DNA from: Gilliamella bombi
GTDB lineage: Bacteria > Pseudomonadota > Gammaproteobacteria > Enterobacterales > Orbaceae
Length of the DNA: 52,859 nt
Assembly: GCF_900103255.1 (NCBI RefSeq)
Contig: NZ_FMWS01000055.1
Location: forward strand, 1-52,859
Direction: 5' to 3'
In this document: positions 9,588 to 17,764 of the stretch, one piece after another
Position numbering within the stretch: the first letter of the stretch is position 1
Layout of the letters: each line of letters opens with the position of its first letter
Notes under the pieces: generated by a model
Database searches by the model: none
What the model was told of the DNA's origin: nothing
What the model saw: only the letters and a program-made list of their open reading frames with translations
Translations under genes and position numbers: made by a program

Positions 9588-10133
9588 ATGAAGCATTTAA
9601 TTGTATTATTTTTATCTATTGTATTTTCAATTAGTATAGCAAATGCACAAAACAACGATGATATTAAACAAGAAAGATTAAATCGACATTTAGCGGTTAT
9701 CAAAAATGGAGTTGATACTATACTTGTTCCTGTTAAGTTTAATGGGATACGTGACTATTATAATAATGCTGATATTGTTACAGTTATATTTGAATTACGT
9801 TATGGCTTTTTAAATAAAGAACAAAAAGATAAGTTTTGGGAAGAAAAATCAAAAGATGGCTCACTTAAAGCTTGGGAGTCTGAAGTCATCGATGGTTTAA
9901 CAAATAATATTACAGGAAGATTTGACGTGGAAGGCGATACTGATATATCAGTTGACTACAGCAAAACACGTGAAATGGTTTACAACTATACTAAAGACGC
10001 TAAAAAATACTTTAATAGTAATAACATACCCGCCTATGTAATTAGTTTTCAACCTATTTTAGTATCTTACGAAAAATTCACTATTACCGATCCTAACTTA
10101 TATCCAGATGAAAAACTCATAAGTGACTATTAA
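9588..10133 (+). CDS. Secreted protein B of a paralogous tandem pair
   Basis: The 181-residue protein has a signal peptide MKHLIVLFLSIVFSISIANA with a likely cleavage after ANA. Its C-terminal portion aligns with that of the gene before it, so the two arose by duplication and divergence. The mature protein has no cysteines. The shared order is an N-terminal region, a beta-rich middle (ADIVTVIFELRYG versus KVVVRLEFDLSYV) and the conserved C-terminal block. The family is not recognised. An AGTAGGAAAC ribosome site precedes the ATG. Confidence 0.65.
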   Translation: MKHLIVLFLSIVFSISIANAQNNDDIKQERLNRHLAVIKNGVDTILVPVKFNGIRDYYNNADIVTVIFELRYGFLNKEQKDKFWEEKSKDGSLKAWESEVIDGLTNNITGRFDVEGDTDISVDYSKTREMVYNYTKDAKKYFNSNNIPAYVISFQPILVSYEKFTITDPNLYPDEKLISDY

Positions 10134-10174
10134 TCAATAATCTTAACTAATTTTTAAATAAGGACTAAGTGACC

Positions 10175-10222
10175 ATGAAAAAACTTATTATAACTACAAT
10201 TCTACTATTTATTGATAGATAA
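10175..10222 (+). pseudogene. Truncated signal-peptide remnant
   Basis: Behind AAGGACT an ORF encodes only MKKLIITTILLFIDR. This is a normal signal-peptide start that stops at residue 15. The following 120 bp carry no open frame. It looks like the 5-prime stump of a further secreted-protein gene of this cassette. Confidence 0.5.
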
Positions 10223-10349
10223 TGTGTTCCTATTTTGGAGATCAATTAAAACCATTAATAGATATTCTTATTGTTAAATAGTAAAAAAATATTGTTGTTA
10301 CCTATCTATTGAATGTAATTAACCCACATCACTCAATAGAGGTACAACA

Positions 10350-10559
10350 ATGTCAACATTCTTATCCCCTTTGGATGCACAAACACATCCAGATTACCTA
10401 ATTGATATGAAATATATCACCACACTCACAGGCATGACAGATAAATGGTTTTATGCCTTGATAAAACAAAATAAATTTCCACCTCCTATTAAACTAGGAA
10501 GATCCTCGCGTTGGCGTCTAAAAGAGGTTGAAGCATGGATAAATACCAAAACTAATTAA
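10350..10559 (+). CDS. AlpA-family regulator / excisionase-like protein
   Basis: The 69-residue protein has the MerR-like winged helix typical of AlpA: YITTLTGMTDKWFYALIKQN, then FPPPIKLGRSSRWRLKEVEAWI. AlpA proteins activate integrase expression and assist excision of P4-like elements. The RBS is AGAGG. It sits 86 bp before the integrase and is separated from it by a terminator, the usual order in such islands. Confidence 0.88.
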   Translation: MSTFLSPLDAQTHPDYLIDMKYITTLTGMTDKWFYALIKQNKFPPPIKLGRSSRWRLKEVEAWINTKTN

Positions 10560-10582
10560 CAGTTAAATTTCTATTAACCAAT

Positions 10583-10613
10583 AGCCACATAGTCAAATAT
10601 GTGGCTTTTTTTA
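10583..10613 (+). terminator. Terminator between alpA and integrase
   Basis: AGCCACATA and TATGTGGCT form a 9-bp stem with a 6-nt loop followed by seven T. It isolates the integrase from read-through from alpA. Confidence 0.85.
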
Positions 10614-10645
10614 TGTCTAAATTTCTATAATTGAGGAATTTCGTT

Positions 10646-11893
10646 ATGTCCTTAACTGATTTAAAAATAAAATCAGCCAAACCACACGATAAACAATATA
10701 AACTTTCTGATGGTGATGGTTTATTTTTGCTTGTTCACTCCAACGGTTCTAAATATTGGCGCTTTCGCTATTATTTTAATGCTAAAGAAAAATTAATGTC
10801 GATAGGCCAATATCCTAATGTCTTATTAAGCGAAGCTAGAAGGCTACGAGACGAAGCCAAATCATTACTAGCTAGAAATATTGACCCACAGGTAGAAAAG
10901 AAAGCAAAACAATTTGAAGATGAAATACAAGTTACTTTTGAACAAGTTGCTCGTAAATGGTGTACCAATAATAAAACTTGGTCTGAGCCACATAGAGCAA
11001 AAGTACTACGAACATTAGAATTGTATTTATTCCCAAAAATTGGCGCTTATTCTATTTCAGCATTAACTACTCGTCAGTTAATTGTTCCAATTAAAGCTGT
11101 TGAAGAGCAGGGGCGTTTTGAAGTCGCTAGCCGATTACAACAACGTACTTCAGCAATAATGCGCTATGCAGTACAAAATGGTTATATTTCTTATAACCCT
11201 GCTCAAGATTTAAAAGGGGTAGTGAGTAAAGTAAAAGTGAATCATCGCCCTGCACTTGAACTCGAACAAATACCTGAACTTTTAGAACGCATTGATAATT
11301 TTAAAGGACGAGAGTTAACCAAATTAGCAATTAAACTTTCTCTACTTATATTTATTCGTTCTAGTGAACTACGATTTGCTCGTTGGTCAGAAATTGATTT
11401 CGATAAAAAGATTTGGACTATTCCAGCTGAAAGGGAGGAAATTGATGGTGTACCTCATTCTCACCGAGGTTCAAAAATGAAAACGCCTCATTTAGTTCCG
11501 CTAAGCGATCAAGCAATTGAGATTTTAAAACAAATATATGAAATTAGTGGAATGTATGAGCTGGTATTTATTGGTGATCATTCAGCTAGCAAACCAATGA
11601 GCGAAAATACGGTTAATAAAGCACTTCGAACAATGGGTTATGACACCAAGACAGAACTTTGCGGTCATGGTTTTAGAACTATGGCTTGTAGTGCATTAGT
11701 TGAATCGAATCTCTGGTCACGAGATGCAGTTGAACGCCAGATGAGTCATCAAGAACGTAATGGCGTTAGAGCCGCTTATATCCATAAAGCACAACACATT
11801 ATCGAACGAACTAAAATGGTTCAATGGTGGGCTGATTACTTAGATTCAATCCGCACTAAGTTTATTATGCCTTATGAGTTCAAAACAAATTAA
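10646..11893 (+). CDS. int: P4-type tyrosine integrase
   Basis: The 415-residue protein has the N-terminal arm-binding domain of P4-like integrases (DUF4102; AKPHDKQYKLSDGDGLFLLV, about residues 11-30). A core-binding domain and the tyrosine-recombinase catalytic domain follow. Catalytic motifs are an arginine in FIRSSELRFARW, HGFR in the C-terminal third and the nucleophile in AAYIHKAQ. Start ATG 10646 is preceded by GAGGA; the upstream TTG is less likely. The enzyme would recombine the tRNA-Phe att copies. It lies about 7 kb from the left end, whereas P4-type integrases usually abut the att site. Confidence 0.96.
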   Translation: MSLTDLKIKSAKPHDKQYKLSDGDGLFLLVHSNGSKYWRFRYYFNAKEKLMSIGQYPNVLLSEARRLRDEAKSLLARNIDPQVEKKAKQFEDEIQVTFEQVARKWCTNNKTWSEPHRAKVLRTLELYLFPKIGAYSISALTTRQLIVPIKAVEEQGRFEVASRLQQRTSAIMRYAVQNGYISYNPAQDLKGVVSKVKVNHRPALELEQIPELLERIDNFKGRELTKLAIKLSLLIFIRSSELRFARWSEIDFDKKIWTIPAEREEIDGVPHSHRGSKMKTPHLVPLSDQAIEILKQIYEISGMYELVFIGDHSASKPMSENTVNKALRTMGYDTKTELCGHGFRTMACSALVESNLWSRDAVERQMSHQERNGVRAAYIHKAQHIIERTKMVQWWADYLDSIRTKFIMPYEFKTN

Positions 11894-11958
11894 AAAATAC
11901 CTTACTATTTAATTCATTTCTCAATATCAATTAATATCAAAAAATTAAGGAATTGTTT

Positions 11959-12633
11959 ATGCAAACATTACCTAGTGTATCATCATGCCTAAAATCCACT
12001 GCGGTGGGTTCTGGTATGATCTCAGTATTTATCACCCATTTAGGAAAATATAACGAAGGACAATTGATTGGTGAATGGCTAGAGCTACCAACAACACCAG
12101 AAAAAGTAATACAATGCTTTAAACAAATTGGCATTGATAGTGTTAATTACAAAGAGTTCTTTTTAAGTGGTTACAAATCGTCTATATATGGCATAACAAA
12201 TTATATCTCTGAAAATAGCAATCTTAATGAACTAAATTATTTAGCCTGTAAACTTGATGAATTGAATCACGATGAAATGGAAATCTATGAAGCAGCAATT
12301 GACATTGGCGTAAATATTAATTCAATTACAGACTTAATTAATCTAACGGATAACTTAGATTGTTTTCAATGTCTATATAACATCAGCAATGAATATGATT
12401 TAGGTTTCTACTGGATTGCCGAAAGTGGTTGTTATAGTTTAAAAGAACTCGGTAACTTAACTAATTACTTTGATTACGAACGATATGGCCATGATATTGC
12501 ACTTGAACAAAGTGGCACATTTTATTCTGGTAATTATATCTATTATACAGGTGAAATTTTTAGTTCCGATTACGATGGTAAAAGCGTTCCTGAAGAGTAC
12601 AACGTTTTGAACTATACAAGATCTTTAGAATGA
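11959..12633 (+). CDS. ardA: Antirestriction protein ArdA
   Basis: ArdA is an acidic DNA mimic that blocks type I restriction enzymes. The 224-residue product is acidic and elongated in pattern, with the family segments YNEGQLIGEWLELP, LDELNHDEMEIYEAAID and YYTGEIFSSDYD. It is somewhat longer than the plasmid ArdA norm of about 165-170 residues, with an extra N-terminal lead. Start ATG 11959 has AAGG nine bases upstream. A decayed relative lies at 17053-17343 in element B. Confidence 0.92.
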   Translation: MQTLPSVSSCLKSTAVGSGMISVFITHLGKYNEGQLIGEWLELPTTPEKVIQCFKQIGIDSVNYKEFFLSGYKSSIYGITNYISENSNLNELNYLACKLDELNHDEMEIYEAAIDIGVNINSITDLINLTDNLDCFQCLYNISNEYDLGFYWIAESGCYSLKELGNLTNYFDYERYGHDIALEQSGTFYSGNYIYYTGEIFSSDYDGKSVPEEYNVLNYTRSLE

Positions 12634-12639
12634 GCACTT

Positions 12640-12678
12640 AGTAACTCTATAAATTTCCATGAAACTTACAGAGTTACT
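12640..12678. terminator. Bidirectional hairpin between convergent genes
   Basis: AGTAACTCT (12640-12648) pairs with AGAGTTACT (12670-12678). The stem lies exactly between ardA and the convergent zinc-ribbon gene, and short T and A runs flank it. A shared terminator is likely. Confidence 0.6.
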
Positions 12679-13587
12679 TTACATTACACATGAGTTAATA
12701 TTATTTATTTTTTTGTAAAAATTAAGAAATATTAGTATATTTTCTTTAGAGTTAAAGTAATTTGGTAGCTGTGTGTTGAAATTATCATTTAAATAATTGA
12801 TGCAATATTTTAGTAATTCAAGATATTCCTCAACCTTATCTAAATATGTTAAATTTTCTTTATTAATACGCTTTCGATGTTTGGAGATTAATGCAAAAAT
12901 TTTTTTAAAAACTTTAATATGTTTGAATAGTAATGAATAACACATTGATATTGCTATAACTTCGAAAGTACAAAACATTTTTATCAAGTATATACCATTA
13001 TTATCTGTATTTTCTTTATCTGGATTTTGAGGGTTCATGGTCTCAACACAATCATAAGGATAAGTATCTCTAAATGAAAATAGTATTTTATAATATTTTA
13101 ATAAACCATTACTAAGAAAGTATGATTCTACCCTTATATACAGATAAGGTTGTCTTAAAAATTTCTCAATTTTGATAGAATAACGTGATTCGAATATGGG
13201 CATAACATTAATTAATTCTTTATTTAATAATATTCTTTCAAGATTTAATAATAGTTCGGCTTTTTCATAATTAAATTGTTTTTTTTCTGAAAAAAGATGA
13301 TTAATTTTCGCAAAGAAATTATCCACGATTTCTTTAGTGATTTTTTCCGTACACCAAAAACTTAGTTGCCAACAATTATAATTACAGAATGCGTTATTCC
13401 TTTTATTTGCTATTGTTTTACCACAAAATTTACACTGTTTTCTAACAGAATTTTTGTGCTTTTGTATTTTGTTGACTTTTTCATTAAAATGCATTTTACA
13501 TAAACGATATTGTCTTGCAAGTGGTGTTTTTGCAATGAGTTCATCACATTTTAGTCTTTTACATTTAGATTTTAGTGATTTGTTCAT
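12679..13587 (-). CDS. Zinc-ribbon protein, non-catalytic partner of the upstream gene
   Basis: The 302-residue protein opens with a basic cysteine-rich region (KCKRLKCDE, then YRLCKMHF), followed by CKFCGKTIANKRNNAFCNYNC, a treble-clef-type ribbon at about residues 52-72. The remaining 230 residues are helical and lysine-rich. The layout matches the 420-residue protein 15 bp upstream, including a shared C-terminal pattern (YCINYLNDNF versus KIVDYINHYF). The histidine pair of the upstream protein is missing. I do not recognise a named family. It is probably co-transcribed with that gene. Confidence 0.65.
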   Translation of the reverse strand: MNKSLKSKCKRLKCDELIAKTPLARQYRLCKMHFNEKVNKIQKHKNSVRKQCKFCGKTIANKRNNAFCNYNCWQLSFWCTEKITKEIVDNFFAKINHLFSEKKQFNYEKAELLLNLERILLNKELINVMPIFESRYSIKIEKFLRQPYLYIRVESYFLSNGLLKYYKILFSFRDTYPYDCVETMNPQNPDKENTDNNGIYLIKMFCTFEVIAISMCYSLLFKHIKVFKKIFALISKHRKRINKENLTYLDKVEEYLELLKYCINYLNDNFNTQLPNYFNSKENILIFLNFYKKINNINSCVM

Positions 13588-13602
13588 TATGATTTCCAGT
13601 TT

Positions 13603-14865
13603 CTATTCGCCTACCCGTTGAAAAAATCGATTATAAAATGTTATAAATTTCTCATGCCCCTCAATTTTTGTTGAAAGAGATAACTCAAAATAATGATTAA
13701 TATAGTCGACGATTTTTTGAAATAAATATTCTTTCTTTGAGCTTACATCATTTGGATTTTTTTCTATCATGCTTAATACATCATACGTTATTTTAATGAT
13801 ATCTTTAGTAAATGATTGATCGCCATTGACTAAATTGTGGTAAATGGCTAAAGCCAGTAACTCAAAAAATTGAAAGGTTAGCTTTTCATCAGAAAACTCA
13901 AGATGTTTTAATGAATCTCTTAAAAACTTATCAAAGTGATTGTCTGTAGTTTTTAAAGGAGAAATAAACTCATTAGATAATGATATACGAGCAAATTGGT
14001 TCATCAAATGAAAATAAATAACGCTTTTAATCTCTTTTCTCTGTGATAAAGAATTGAACACCATAAAATGGTTGGCATAGAGCATATCTGCTGGTAGGTA
14101 AGAAAGAGTATAATCATTAATTTTTATTATAGGCTGGATAATTTCTTGTTTTATTTTCAAACATAATTCAATTAAATCGTTTTTATTTTTTTGTTTGCAC
14201 TTTTTGGAGTTTCCATCAAGAAAAATTAGACTTTTATATAATGAAGTAGTGATCGGTAATGCTTTATCATTATATATTTGCTCACCATTATAGATTAACT
14301 CAGTGCATTTTTTATTCATATCTTTTTTATAATTGGTGTTCATTTTAGGTACTAATAAAATATTTTGCATCGTATTGGTTCCACCAATATCAAGATGATG
14401 CAGATGGACCAACTTTAATTTAAGCAAAGGAGCATCTTTTTTTAAAAGCACTTCATAATATTTTTTCATAGAAAGCAAGGCGTATAGGTGATAAATGTCC
14501 CCCCAATTATTAACAGATGCCAATCCCCATGGACTGCTTCGCAATAAGCGCTCTACACGTTGCCATATTGCTGTTTTTGTTACTTCACACACAATAGGAT
14601 GTTCAACAAAACGCATTGCGATCCGACGACAGTTTGCACTACAATATCGTTGATTTCTTCTTATTTTGATGATGTTTTTACATACAGGGCATTTTTTAGG
14701 TATTAATCGTTTTTTCTGTTTTTTTATCGATAATTGATGTTCAAATTCAGCAAGATGTTCACTACATAACCCTTTTTTATATTTAAATAGCGCAGAATAA
14801 CAGATGGGTTTTTGGCATTTTTTTTTAGTACATTTCGTTGCTAGAGGTGAAAATAATTTAGCCAT
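13603..14865 (-). CDS. Zinc-ribbon protein with HNH-like motif
   Basis: The 420-residue protein has an N-terminal Cys-rich segment (KCTKKKCQKPIC and GLCSEH), then CPVCKNIIKIRRNQRYCSAN ending in Cys (about residues 59-79). Next comes LHHLDIGGTN with NILLVPKMNTNYKK near residues 155-185, which resembles the His-His, Asn, Asn order of HNH/treble-clef nucleases. A long helical C-terminal half follows. This suggests a DNA- or RNA-cutting enzyme with a zinc-ribbon reader domain, an inference from motif order. The neighbouring paralogue lacks the HH motif. The genes form a two-gene unit running against the other genes of element A. Confidence 0.65.
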   Translation of the reverse strand: MAKLFSPLATKCTKKKCQKPICYSALFKYKKGLCSEHLAEFEHQLSIKKQKKRLIPKKCPVCKNIIKIRRNQRYCSANCRRIAMRFVEHPIVCEVTKTAIWQRVERLLRSSPWGLASVNNWGDIYHLYALLSMKKYYEVLLKKDAPLLKLKLVHLHHLDIGGTNTMQNILLVPKMNTNYKKDMNKKCTELIYNGEQIYNDKALPITTSLYKSLIFLDGNSKKCKQKNKNDLIELCLKIKQEIIQPIIKINDYTLSYLPADMLYANHFMVFNSLSQRKEIKSVIYFHLMNQFARISLSNEFISPLKTTDNHFDKFLRDSLKHLEFSDEKLTFQFFELLALAIYHNLVNGDQSFTKDIIKITYDVLSMIEKNPNDVSSKKEYLFQKIVDYINHYFELSLSTKIEGHEKFITFYNRFFQRVGE

Positions 14866-15126
14866 GCAATATGATTAGCTTATTCAATTTGTATGTTAAT
14901 TTAAATATTATTGCATTTTCTGTAAAGTACATTTTATGTGTAAATATATAAAACAGCTTACAAATAGAAATATGACAAAGTTTATGTTAATAAACAACCT
15001 AGAATAAAATGGAACTAATAGATAATAGCCAACACATTAAATAATATACGTTTGATTTTTATTAAATATTCTATGTTTTGGGGTTCCATCTATTGTTCCT
15101 ATATTTTAGGTAATTTAACCCTGATA
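14866..15126. other. Intergenic region with weak inverted repeat
   Basis: About 260 bp of AT-rich DNA upstream of the zinc-ribbon pair. It must hold their promoter, but no clear -35/-10 pair stands out. An imperfect inverted repeat (GGAACTAATAGAT at 15011 and ATCTATTGTTCC at 15088) could be the ends of a lost insertion. Nothing else is seen. Confidence 0.4.
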
Positions 15127-15415
15127 AGCTGAATACGGCATGGTTAACCGATATTACTTATATTAAATCAGGTAGTCCTTATCAAAACGGTTATATAGAA
15201 TGATCTAATTAAACAAATTGAACGAAAGTATAAAATTTATATATTTAACAATCTGAAACAACTAAGAAAAACAACAGAAGAGTGGTTAGAAATGTATAAC
15301 ACAGAAAGACCACATGAAGCATTAAATAATATGCCACCAATTGAATATAGAACCATGAAACGAATAGTGTGATTTTCTACTTGGTTTTGGTACTAACAAT
15401 GGGATATTTGCAAAA
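15127..15415 (+). mobile_element. IS3-family remnant (OrfB C-terminus and right terminal repeat)
   Basis: Broken frames read AWLTDITYIKSGSPYQNGYIE and, after stops, KTTEEWLEMYNTERPHEALN, ending in PIEYRTMK. This is the C-terminal integrase-core tail of IS3-family OrfB. The catalytic middle is missing. The downstream ATTTTCTACTT and GTACTAAC pattern matches the terminal repeats at 72-122 and 39735-39940, so the same IS type has inserted more than once. Confidence 0.8.
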
Positions 15416-15439
15416 TTTTTTATTCAGGAATGAATTGAT

Positions 15440-16615
15440 ATGTCCAATTTTAAACGTATACCCAAAAATCTACAGAAGAATAAAACTAAGAAAATAGATA
15501 TTTTATTAATTTTGAAAAAAAACTGGCAGATGATTTTTATCATGTTAGTTGTTATTTGTGCGTTAATTTTGTGGTCATATTTGAATCATCTAAATAGGCA
15601 ACATCTTTTTATTGACCTTATAAGAGAAAGTAAAACAGATCTTATTATCTTTATTTTCCCTTTTACTTTTGTTTGTTTTTTATCTCTAATTCTACTGAGT
15701 TCTTCAGGATTTAATACCGTGATATATTTAAATGAATTGGAATTTTATAATTATCAAATTTCATTTCTTCGTTATGTTTTACTGATTATAATTTCAGCAT
15801 TAGCATCGACATTCCCTGTAACATTTGCTTTATGTTGGTCTTATTTTTTTCCTGAACAAGAAAAGTTAAATGGGGAACTTTTGCTCTTAATTAGTTTTGG
15901 AATAGCTATTTTCACTACTTTATGTTGTTTTGTTATTTTAAGAACGGTTAAATTAGAGAATAAAACCAATAACTGGAAAATATTTTCATACTCTATATGG
16001 TTATCTTTTTTACCTCTTTTAATCTTTTATACGACAGTTTTATTGTTATTTTTTAAATTTGTTACTGGCTCTCTTTCTTGGCAAAACATTGGACTAGTTA
16101 GTTGGCTCATTTTTTTTCTTGCGATTGTTTCTCTTATACCTTTAATTTTTTATTTTTATAATATCCATAACAAAAAATTTTCAGATAAAAATGATCTTCT
16201 AGTTCGCACAATAAAAGGTAGTTTTTATACAAGTATTATTGCATTATTTACTGTCTTCATTATTTTTCAAAAAACATTTATTTTTGCAAGTTACTTAACG
16301 TTACAGTTATTAGGAATAACAGATTTATCTTCTGTTTATGAATATGGAATTATTAAAAATAATGTTAATAAATTGAAATTACAACAAAATAAATGGGATT
16401 TTGAAGATGACGCAAATAATCTATTTTTAGTAAAAGGGACAATAGGATTTCACTTAGGCGATATTTATTTAATTTGTAAAAAAGATTTTAAACAAACATT
16501 TTTAGATTCTTTGAAGTATGATTTTGCTGACAATAAACCTATTTTTATTGACGATAAAAACTGTATTGCCTTTAATCAAAATGAAATTTCTGTTTTACAC
16601 ATCGAGAGGCAATAA
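15440..16615 (+). CDS. Seven-span membrane protein of unknown function
   Basis: The 391-residue protein has a basic cytoplasmic N-terminus (about 28 residues), about seven hydrophobic helices between residues 33 and 285, and a soluble C-terminal region of roughly 105 residues. The second half of the membrane region is rich in Phe and Leu. No transport or enzyme motif is recognised. An AGGAATGAATTG ribosome site is present. It is the last gene of element A, 66 bp before the right-end GGATACA doublet, a common place for cargo. It may be an envelope or abortive-infection-type protein, but nothing proves that. Confidence 0.65.
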   Translation: MSNFKRIPKNLQKNKTKKIDILLILKKNWQMIFIMLVVICALILWSYLNHLNRQHLFIDLIRESKTDLIIFIFPFTFVCFLSLILLSSSGFNTVIYLNELEFYNYQISFLRYVLLIIISALASTFPVTFALCWSYFFPEQEKLNGELLLLISFGIAIFTTLCCFVILRTVKLENKTNNWKIFSYSIWLSFLPLLIFYTTVLLLFFKFVTGSLSWQNIGLVSWLIFFLAIVSLIPLIFYFYNIHNKKFSDKNDLLVRTIKGSFYTSIIALFTVFIIFQKTFIFASYLTLQLLGITDLSSVYEYGIIKNNVNKLKLQQNKWDFEDDANNLFLVKGTIGFHLGDIYLICKKDFKQTFLDSLKYDFADNKPIFIDDKNCIAFNQNEISVLHIERQ

Positions 16616-16680
16616 CCAATATTATGGGAATTCAACAACTTTGGTGTATACATGGAAATTTTCTGACTACAAATTGGCGC

Positions 16681-16703
16681 CGGATACAACACCGGGTACA
16701 TTC
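16681..16703 (+). repeat. GGATACA doublet at the right end of element A
   Basis: CGGATACAACACCGGGTACA lies 72 bp before att copy 2. The whole 80-bp stretch to the att repeat (ending CTTTAAGCGGTATCTTCGA) parallels 23569-23648 at the right end of element B. The two elements therefore share the same right-end architecture. Confidence 0.65.
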
Positions 16704-16752
16704 CCTCACCTAAAATCCCTCAATCCTCTTCTTCCAATACTTTAAGCGGTAT

Positions 16753-16850
16753 CTTCGATTCCGCGTCCGAGGCACCAATCACCAAATTTTAAGACCTGCT
16801 TCTAGCAGGTTTTTTTTATGTCTAAAGCCTTTTCCAGTAAACCTTGCACC
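16753..16850 (+). repeat. Attachment-site copy 2 (junction of elements A and B)
   Basis: It carries the tRNA T-arm and acceptor segment CGATTCCGCGTCCGAGGCACC, with one extra A relative to the tRNA, then the tRNA terminator and the TCTAAAGCCTTTTC flank. It is more diverged than copy 3, consistent with an older or partly decayed junction. Confidence 0.85.
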
Positions 16851-17052
16851 TTAACCATTCAACCAATTTCAACTTAATTACCTCAAAATCAAGTGAACAA
16901 TAGCTTTAAACATATGAACTTCTCGACGATATTTTTAACTAATACGATAAATCAATACCTAATTCCATGTAATATTAATCCTATGATAAAGTAAACCATA
17001 ATTTATCATCATATTTATTAACCTTAATAAATAAAATCATTCGGCATAAAAA

Positions 17053-17343
17053 CTTGAAGAGTTAAATTATGCTGAATTAGAAATTTATAAAACAGTTATT
17101 GATGTTGGGGACAATGTTAATTCTATTACTGTCTTAATTAATTTATCTGATAACTTAGATTGCAGAAAGTGGCTGTATAGTTTAAAAGAACTAGGTAATT
17201 TAAGTAACTACTTTGATTATGAACGTTACAGTCATGATATTACACGCTAAAAAAATAGTACATTTTATTCGGATAATTATATTTATTACACTGGTAAAAG
17301 TTTTTGTAATGATTATGATGAAAAATGTGTACCAGAAGAGTAT
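17053..17343 (+). pseudogene. Decayed ardA
   Basis: The frames read LEELNYAELEIYKTVIDVGD, then NSITVLINLSDNLDC, then KELGNLSNYFDYERYSHDIT and IYYTGKSFCNDYDEKCVPEE. These parallel the intact ArdA at 11959-12633 but contain a deletion near 17163, a stop at about 17250 and no start. The same gene type in both elements supports a common ancestry. Confidence 0.88.
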
Positions 17344-17399
17344 TGTGGTGAAATCATTACAATATTTGTATATTTATTGCGAAATCGCCGCAAAAATGA

Positions 17400-17419
17400 T
17401 ACTGTATTTACTTACAGTG
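17400..17419. promoter_or_regulatory. LexA-box-like sequence
   Basis: TACTGTATTTACTTACAGTG matches the gammaproteobacterial SOS-box pattern CTG-N10-CAG with the preferred flanking TA. It lies in degenerate DNA 366 bp before the C5 methyltransferase gene. The gene it once served may be lost, so function is uncertain. Confidence 0.45.
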
Positions 17420-17510
17420 GCGGAGTATTAGGTCGTTTCCTAAGAAACCAAAGGTATAAATTTAACTTCGATTTAAATAACGTTTCTTATGTAACAGATA
17501 TTAATCCACT

Positions 17511-17699
17511 ATGTTAAATAGAATAGAATTAGATAAAGTGAAAGAACCATCGCCCGAGGTATTAAAAAAGCTATAGGCTCGTTATAAAATAAATTTACTA
17601 GAATTATATGAACTTTCAGAATAAATTGATAGTAGCTTATGTATATCTAAAAATCAGAATCCTTTTTATAATTGTGAATTATTGGGTGAGAAAAAATAA
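17511..17699 (+). pseudogene. Remnant of an XRE-type regulator
   Basis: One frame reads MLNRIELDKVKEPSPEVLKK, then L-stop-ARYKINLLELYELSE, a stop, and a short tail. The PSPEVLKKL-ARYKI-LELYEL pattern is the end of many XRE/Cro helix-turn-helix proteins. Two in-frame stops and the lack of the N-terminal helices show decay. Its place just before the R-M genes fits a former R-M controller or island repressor. Confidence 0.6.
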
Positions 17700-17764
17700 A
17701 TTCGATTCAAAATATAATAAATCTTTTTGCTAAAAAAGATAGGCATGAAACTAATGGAGTTAAA

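Noticed and set aside
15011..15099. Inverted repeat GGAACTAATAGAT / ATCTATTGTTCC as IS ends
   Set aside because: Short and imperfect with no transposase between the arms; kept only as a note in the intergenic entry.
16518..16745. 75-codon frame at the right end of element A
   Set aside because: It overlaps the membrane-protein gene in another frame and the conserved right-end DNA; no RBS.
17213..17431. 72-codon frame in element B
   Set aside because: It is an off-frame reading of decayed ardA.
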